64,000 nt of DNA from Boletus sp. NGJ (lineage: Eukaryota > Basidiomycota > Agaricomycetes > Boletales > Boletaceae), in the NCBI GenBank assembly GCA_019096195.1, contig JAGTXK010000054.1:186001-250000 (forward strand). Direction: 5' to 3'. Shown piece by piece: positions 57,370-64,000 of the stretch. Position 1 is the first letter of the stretch; every line of letters starts with the position of its first letter. The position numbers and the translations under genes are program-made. A model generated the notes under the pieces. It saw only the letters and a program-made list of their open reading frames with translations, was not told the origin of the DNA and searched no databases.

Positions 57370-60300
57370 ATGGCGGAACACTCTGCACAGACCCCTCTCG
57401 TAGACATCGAGAACAGGCTATGTCCTGGCTGCAAAAACTCAGCTGTAAATGAAAGCGGCGGTTTGGTCGTCGCGTTCGGGTGAGCTTGTCCTCCAGCGCG
57501 TCACGCCATGCTCTCAGATTCTCCTCCGTGCTTCTTCAATAACCCCATTCCCCCATCCAGGCAATCGTTTTTCCATGTCGACTGCTTCAAATGCGCAAAG
57601 TGTAACAACAAAGTCACCGCGGATACCAACCTGTTGCTCCTCTCAGATGGCTCTCCCATTTGTGCAGAGTGCAGCTACAATTGCAACATCTGTCAACAGC
57701 CCATCCTCGACGAAGCAATCATGACAGGTGACGACTCGTACCACGCCCACTGCTTCAAATGCAAAGTCTGCCACAACCGAATAGACGAGTTGGTCTTTGC
57801 CAAGACAAGTCACGGCATATACTGTATGAACTGCCATAATGAGCGCATGGCAAAAATTCGACGCCATGCCCAGCGTAAGAGAGAAAAAGAACGGGCCGCA
57901 AATGCATCCGCTTCCTCCCGCGATCGCGATCTCAAGGATTTCCTGCCAGAGATCCCCGTGAGCCCACACTCCCCCATCTTATCTATCTATATTCGCTGAC
58001 CCTCCCTACAAGCCTTCGGATCAATCTCAGAATAATCTCACTCCACCTTCCTCACTGCGCTCCAAAGTATCCGCTCCTGCTCTCCGTGACGCACCATCCA
58101 CCCAAAGCCTTCGCATCTCTCTCCGTGAGGTCACTTCCACTCACACTCGACAGCCCAGATCTCCTTCTCCCGTCGATCGCACTCCCACCCCCGTAAATGC
58201 TACCCACTCGACTCTCTCCACGCCAACCGAACCACAATCACAGCCAACATCATTGCATCCGTCAGAACAACCGCAGTCTTTCGTGATCACGGTTGCCCCT
58301 CCCGACATGAATCATCCGCGCGCGGACTTACCCGTATCTAACACTCGTAACCCTCGTTCACCAACCCCAACAAATGGACACCCTCGGGCCTGACGATTCC
58401 CCCTCTGAAGCACCGTTGCAATCTGCACCAGCCAAATTGACTAGTTCTCATCTCAGTCCCATCTCTGCCACCCCTGGAACGAGCTTGCCTCAACGGCGGA
58501 AAAGTTTTCACGATGGCATGCGGCCCCTCAACGTCCTTTTGGGTAAGAATGGCGCGAATCAGGACAAGAAGGACGCCGTCGAAAAACTACCCATCGGTGG
58601 TCTCAGTGTCCCCGCCCACACGTCTCGAGTCGACAAACGGCGGTCAATCAACCCCGGCCTCACCCTCCAGTATAAGGATGCCGTTCCCAGCTCTGCACCC
58701 CCCGATATGGTCCGCTCACAAACTCTCCTCGTTCGTTCTGATTCGCCAATTGCTCCATCACCCCCAAAGACATACTCTGATGACTCCATCGTTCAAAGAG
58801 GCTCAGATGCCAGCTCGTTCCGCGATCTTTCCCTTGGTTCCACACTCTTCCATTCGCCGTCCTCCTCGCCGGCGATGCCGGAGAATGGACGCGCAACATC
58901 AGAGTCGGCACGGACGCGCTCTTCGTCGTATGATCCCCCGACTGCCTCCTCAGCATCACGCCCCACCGCCCCACCGCGTTCTGCTCCTCGCCCAATTGTT
59001 ACGCTGGAGCGTCCACCACAACGTTCAGATAGTCTCCACCGCGTCAATGGTGCCAATGGCGTCATCGGCCACAACACGAACGGTCACCCGGGTCCCACAA
59101 GGCCCCCTCGCTTGGATGGATCAAAGTCAGAAAGGTCGTCGCCATTGGGTTGGAATGGCGATCGAATGGGAATGATGACACCTACTTCGCCTTCGCACCG
59201 GGCGGACGTACCTCATGGGGTGGAGAGTGGTACGGACACTGAAGCTGAGAGTTCCAATGGGAGGAAGTCGGACGACGACGTTGCCGTTTCAGTCAATTCA
59301 CCTCCTCGCCCTCCCCCGAAGCTGCGCCCAGAAGCTCTCAAATTGAACATAGACCCTGCCGTTTCCCCGATTGCCCAACTGGATGGCTCCGCCGAATCAT
59401 CGCCGGTCGAACGGACCTCTATTGCGACCTTTATCGCCCCGGCCTTGCCACCAATACGGTTTTCCATGTCTGGTGGGGATTTCTCTGATTTCCTTAAATC
59501 GGTCGGCGGGATACCATCGCTCAAATCATTGGACGAGATTGCGCAACAAGAGGAGACACCGCTCAGATCTCCAACATCTATAAATACACTCATCCCTCAA
59601 GACGTCACCGATGTTCCCCCTGGCAACTCGAACACGGTGGCGCCTCCCTCGTCAGCCGATGACATGGAAGCCACGGATACAGTGCCAAATATGCCCCAGT
59701 TGTTCCTTCCTAGGGGCCGCGCTGCTTCTGATTCGCAGGCGTCTCCAAGCCACGGCACACCCAAACGAGAACGACACGACTCCAATGCCTCCTTGAATAT
59801 CAGCCCCTCGACGAACCAACCCTCGACAAACCGAATCACTGTCACTTCCCCCACTGCTGACAACTCGGTGCCGCCACCTGTTGCGGGCGAGACGCACGAC
59901 CTTGTTCTTCGTCGTCTACGAGAAGCCCTCTCTGATGCAAACATGCGAGGCTTGGAGCAGCTTCGATTCGAAAAAGTGTTTGTCGAAACGATTTTGATAT
60001 TACTAGAGTGTAAATGCAGGGAGTACGTGGAGCTCAAGGACACGTACGACAGAAGCAAGGTAACATTGCATCCGCCGATCTTTGTGCCTTGTTTGATGGT
60101 TTAACATTGTGGCGGCAGCGAGTGAGCCAGCAGTATATTGACGGGCTTACTGTTGCACAGAAGGAATACGACCGCGAGCTCGTGGCACGCCGTAACGCGG
60201 AGTCAGAGATCATTCGCCTACGAGTCTTGCTTTCTGGCCAAGCTGCCAAGCTTACCGCCCTGACGGGTGAGACCAGCCGACGGGAGGCACGGCGCCAACT

Positions 60301-62111
60301 TTCGGAGGAGCTCACTCAAAACCTTGACCGGCTCGAAAAGGATCTGTCCAAGCTTAAAGCTGAACGAGATGTTACGTTAGCGGAGGTCGAAGAGCTGTGC
60401 TCATCAAAGAGGTACCCATCATATCGTACCCGCCATTGCACAGCTCACTCACTGGTTACACAGCGCTCCCGGCATTGTATCCTCAGGTGAAGTTTCCGCC
60501 GCACAGCTGAGTCGTTCGTTAACGATGCGGCTCGACAACATCAAGAATCAATACCAACACGAACTTGTACCACTCACCCAGCAACGCGACACGCTCATAA
60601 GAGAAATCACCGAACTCAAGTCGGCACGTGAGCAATTCCTGGAGGAGACGACGGTGCTCAACGTTAGGAACGAGGAACTCGCCCAGCTCAGCGCTCAATA
60701 TACTCGACGAATGGACGCTGCCCAAGCCGATGCGTCACCAGCAGCGGATGTGCCCCCCGTAAAACCAGAACCTATATTGCGCGAAAACAAGAGCACGTCG
60801 TTTGATCGGGGTCGACCTACGCTGGAGCTTCCACCCCCGGTGCAGCCGTCGCTCAGTACAGGACCCAGTCCCAGCACGTCGACCCTCGTTGAGGATCGGG
60901 ATATCAAGGTCACTCGAGTACCGAAGCCCGAGTTTACCGATAGCATGTCCGCTTCCAAGCATGGCATATTCAAGTGGCCAGGCTACCGGATGAGGGACCA
61001 GACGCTTGCCGCTGGCGATTCCAAAGGCAAACACAATTTCCAGCCAGCGAGCGCTCTTCGGTTTACACGCTGTGATCATTGTGCAGAGAAGTTGTGGGGT
61101 GGGTCACATTTCCGTTGCATGAGTGAGTTGCCTTTGGCGGACAAATCTTTGGCGGTTCTGCTCAACCGTAGTTTAGCGTGCCATATGAACGTCCATTCGC
61201 GATGCGTGCATCAAGTTCATCTGGCATGTTCTCAGCATCCTTTAAATTCACGCCTACGGGAAGACCTGAATGGGATTGGGCAACCACGTATGTATCGTCA
61301 AATGTGCGAGCGCGTTTGTGCCTTACGTCTTAGTAGCTCGTTCGATATTTGGCCGTACCCTCGCTGAACAAGTCAAATATGACTTGCGGTGGGGTGATCG
61401 CAAGGTGCCCGTCATCGTAGAAAAGTGTATAGAAGCAGTGGAGACTCTAGGTTAGTCCCTACTCGGGTTACACAGCCACATGTTGACCCTGTCCACAGCG
61501 CTCGACTTTGAAGGGATTTACCGCAAGACAGGAGGCTCAGGGCCAAACCAAGATGATCACACAACTCTTTGACCGAGGAGACTATACAGCCTTTGATCTC
61601 AAGGATATCGACCGGTTCAACGACATTTGTGCAGTGACGTCTGTGCTCAAGACCTACTTCCGTTCACTTCCGGTCCCCTTGCTGACGTTCGATCTTCACG
61701 AAGAGTTCATCGCGGCCGCTGGAATCAAAGATTCCGCGCTCAAAACGAAGCAACTTCAAGAGCTCGTCATCCGTCTTCCGTCCGAACACTATCACACACT
61801 GCGGCTTCTGGTGCTCCACCTGCATCGGTAAGCGCTCGTCTGTTCGGTTTGCAAGCGTGACTGATTGACGAGTGGCTGTGCAGCGTGCGAGAGCACAGTG
61901 ACGAGAATCTGATGAATGCACGCAACTTGGGTGTCGTCTTCGGACGTAAGTATCGGTCGCTCGGATCACACATGTGCTCACTATTGTCTCCATCGACTTA
62001 GCAACACTGATGTGGTCAAGAGACCCCGGTTCAGAATTCAGCGACATGGCCGGGAAAGCGCTGATGGTAGAGTGGCTCGTGGAAAACGCTCCCACGATCT
62101 TCCAATCATGA
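57370..62111 (+). CDS. LIM-C1-RhoGAP protein (Rga1-like)
   Basis: Rho-family GTPase-activating protein for actin and polar growth. Eleven exons: 57370-57479, 57561-57957, 58013-58346, 58411-60059, 60119-60411, 60464-61122, 61177-61287, 61334-61450, 61499-61827, 61884-61945, 62002-62111 (about 1389 aa). Two LIM modules open the protein (CPGCKNSAVNESGGLV; FHVDCFKCAKCNNKV; CNICQQPILDEAI; CHNRIDELVFAKTSHG). A long Ser/Pro-rich linker, then coiled coil (NLDRLEKDLSKLKAERDV; DTLIREITELKSAREQFLE), then a C1 domain (HNFQPASALRFTRCDHCAEK ... CHMNVHSRCVHQV). The RhoGAP domain carries the arginine finger in FEGIYRKTGG, LKTYFRSLPVPLLTFDLHEE and NLMNARNLGVVFGPTLMW. Exon 9 has one base too many near 61540 (GGG), which breaks the frame just after the arginine finger; an assembly error is likely. 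Confidence 0.9.
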
Positions 62112-63092
62112 CTCGTTCGTCCGGTTTTTTTATCTTATTGTATTCGACCTATTCGATCGTTCCTTTTTTTTGTGCTGTATGACCCCTGTTTGTTTCCCTG
62201 CCTAAATTATCAGCTCTCCCTATTTTATATTATTTTGTGGGTCTGGCAGGACGATATTCGCACCACTACGTTGCTGGCACTCGTATCTTTTGGGAGCCAC
62301 CACCCTCTTTTTTTTATTTATATACCTCATACGAACAGACATTCTTGTGTCTGTTCCGTGGCCCGTGTGCATCTCTCATTCGACATTTATCCGTCCTCCC
62401 TTGTTTGTCCGTGTGACGTGGTTTACTAGCATTCTCTCTCCCTCTCATTCACTCAAGCTCGCACTTCATCGTTGTTATTTTATTTATCATTTTTGGATAC
62501 CCCATGGATTACCAAGTCGGTCGTCGTACGGGTGGAATGTAGATGAGCCGGAAAATACATGACTACCCTCCCTCCAGGAAAGCAGGAAAAGAAAAGAAAA
62601 AAAAGACGAATCGAAACTGAGTGAGTAACACGTTCAAGGAACGGCGGTTCAGTACGAATTGAGAGGTCAAAGTGTGAAGCAACGCAGTGCAATTAAAACA
62701 AGAGAGAAATGATGTGTGTGAGGGGTGAAGGTATAGGCGGTTGTTGGGACGGTCGGATTGCGTGAGAAAGAGAGAATCGGCGATGATGTGTATATATCAT
62801 ATTAGATCAGGGCAGTTCGCGAGATCGGCGCGTTCGAGGGCCCGTCTTGTCTGGCTTAAGCGTACAATAGAGGAAATGTCGACGTGGGCCGGACGCGGCG
62901 GCAACGGCGGCGACGCGGGTGCCGAGGGGAGCCAGCGTAACGTCACCCCGTATCCCGAGCGAAAACATCCGGTCAAACACTGGTTCGGAGAGAGTTTCGT
63001 ACGTCAGCACGCCAAGAAAACATTCGAAAGAATAAAATAAAATAACGAGAGAAGGGAAAGGGGCAACGACGAAAAAGTGAAACGTTGATCGC
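62112..63092. other. Intergenic, convergent ends
   Basis: About 1 kb between convergent genes. AT/T-rich 3'-UTR-like sequence follows the RhoGAP stop. No gene or repeat is recognised; open frames at 62290 and 62741 have no motif. Confidence 0.4.
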
Positions 63093-64000
63093 TTACACGT
63101 CGCCGTAAACGCTTTCGCCGTTGTTTGACACGTGAGATGGGTGAGTGACAACGGGGGACTGACGCCCTCGAGATTTCGGAGGTAACGGTAGACCATCGAA
63201 GGTTGGCAAGGGCCTAAAAGGGAGAGATGAGGGGGTGTCAGATGGTTGGTATGTGTTCTGGGCGGAGACACGAACCGAATCTGAAGACGGCGTTGTAAGC
63301 CTGCCTCCATTTCTCTTCGAGTAGACGAGCGCAGTTTGTTGTGTCGGGGCAGGTCGGACACTACCGAGAATGGGATGCGTGAGGCCACAAGGGTTGTCAC
63401 AAGGAAGGGTTAGGCGAACGCACGCATTGATACTCCTTGGCCAACGGTGTCAAGCCGAGTTTCAAGACGCGTTCGAGGAACCAGTTGCGTCTGGTAAGAT
63501 CCTTGGTGTTAAATAATAAAGCGAGGGCGGTGTTTCTGCGCACCGTTTTTCGAGTTTCAAGAGCGTTTCTTGGCTAAGCGTGCTCAACTCCTCTTCGGAC
63601 CATCCACCAGGATTATCGAGCACGAAACGACTCGACTCGCGATAGAGTTCTTCTTCCTCAAAGAGCTCCGCGATACGCATGGCTTTGATGGGTTTTCCAG
63701 CCGCGTGAGTGAGGAGAAAGGTCAGACATTCTTGCTGAAGTGCTGGGACACAGAGCTTATGTGAGATGTTCATAAGGCCCTCGACGTTATTCCAGGAGAT
63801 ATTGCAGTGAAGGCTGCACCATATTTAGACCCCCGTGCACACGGTTCAAAACAATCGGACGTACTGTGGATAGACAAATTTGAGGAAATCATGAAAGATG
63901 CTGGCCTTTTCTTCTTTGAGGACAATGACAGCGTCCTGTTCGTGTGTACGACGGCGTCTCTTCAGAGTGGCAAGGGTGTTCTGAGATCTTGAACGGTCTG
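63093..64000 (-). CDS. BTB/POZ-domain protein, partial at window edge
   Basis: The minus strand encodes a BTB/POZ-like protein that continues beyond 64000. Near 63900 it reads AVIVLKEEKASIFHDFLKF then VYPQ, a typical BTB strand-helix with a Tyr-Pro turn. After an intron it continues ISWNNVEGLMNISHKLC, PALQQECLTFLLTHAAGKP (BTB to BACK-like helices), AMRIAELFEEEELYRESSRF and GGWSEEELSTLSQETLLKLE. The 3' exons carry a Cys-rich stretch (CPTCPDTTNCARLLEEKW) and a Pro/Arg tail ending SNNGESVYGDV at 63093. BTB proteins of this kind are numerous in Agaricomycetes and may act as ubiquitin-ligase adaptors or protein-interaction hubs. Intron boundaries in the 3' part are approximate. Confidence 0.75.

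Noticed and set aside
58346-58411. Apparent frameshift in the LIM-RhoGAP linker
   Set aside because: A 64-nt intron from GTAACC to GAAG with a CTGAC branch site joins both frames, so I read it as an intron.
1-64000. CRISPR arrays, rRNA genes, LTR or transposase genes
   Set aside because: No regularly spaced repeats, rRNA sequence, long terminal repeats or transposase motifs were recognised by eye.

Overview
The window looks like nuclear DNA from a filamentous basidiomycete, most likely an Agaricomycete. The evidence is multi-exon genes with 45-65 nt GT-AG introns, CTGAC/TTGAC-type branch sites, a chitin synthase fused to a myosin-like motor, a LIM-C1-RhoGAP protein and basidiomycete-type P450s. 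The kinase at the left edge and the GTPase families recall Ceratobasidiaceae (Rhizoctonia-like fungi), but that placement is an inference.

Layout. 0-14 kb is dense housekeeping sequence: a partial protein kinase (-), ribosomal protein uS2/RPS0 (-), a homocysteine S-methyltransferase (-), an API5 homologue (-), the SNARE Use1 (+) and a 6.5-kb myosin-motor chitin synthase (-). 15.7-18.2 kb holds a C2-like, Ser/Pro-rich protein (+). 19-40 kb is an accessory, gene-poor block dominated by a small family of AIG1/GIMAP-like P-loop GTPases. These are one at 19.4 kb (+), one at 31.8-33.5 kb (-, frame disrupted), two in tandem at 37.1-39.4 kb (+), and a decayed copy at 34.1 kb. Two paralogous four-exon genes for a small C2-like protein lie beside them at 29.1 and 30.8 kb (-), and a Ser/Pro-rich protein of unknown function at 24.3 kb (-). 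40.8-42.5 kb is a broken cytochrome P450.

43-64 kb returns to conserved genes: a Bax-inhibitor-1/Lifeguard protein (-), a small secreted protein (-), an MFS sugar transporter (-), an Mdm31/Mdm32-type mitochondrial inner-membrane protein (-), a P450 C-terminal scrap with a nearby perfect inverted repeat, an ELL-type elongation factor (-), a LIM-C1-RhoGAP (+) and a BTB/POZ protein that runs off the right edge (-).

The chitin synthase, Rho-GAP, SNARE and Mdm31-like genes serve polar growth, secretion and organelle shape. They are scattered rather than clustered as a pathway. The most unusual part is the GTPase/C2-like cluster: paralogues of two architectures, one carrying a second, degenerate G-like domain, plus a segmental duplication and a pseudogene. 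It looks like a young, lineage-specific expansion. Several otherwise conserved genes carry single extra bases, often in homopolymer runs, so some apparent frameshifts may be assembly errors. All exon boundaries were read by eye and are hypotheses to be tested with RNA data.
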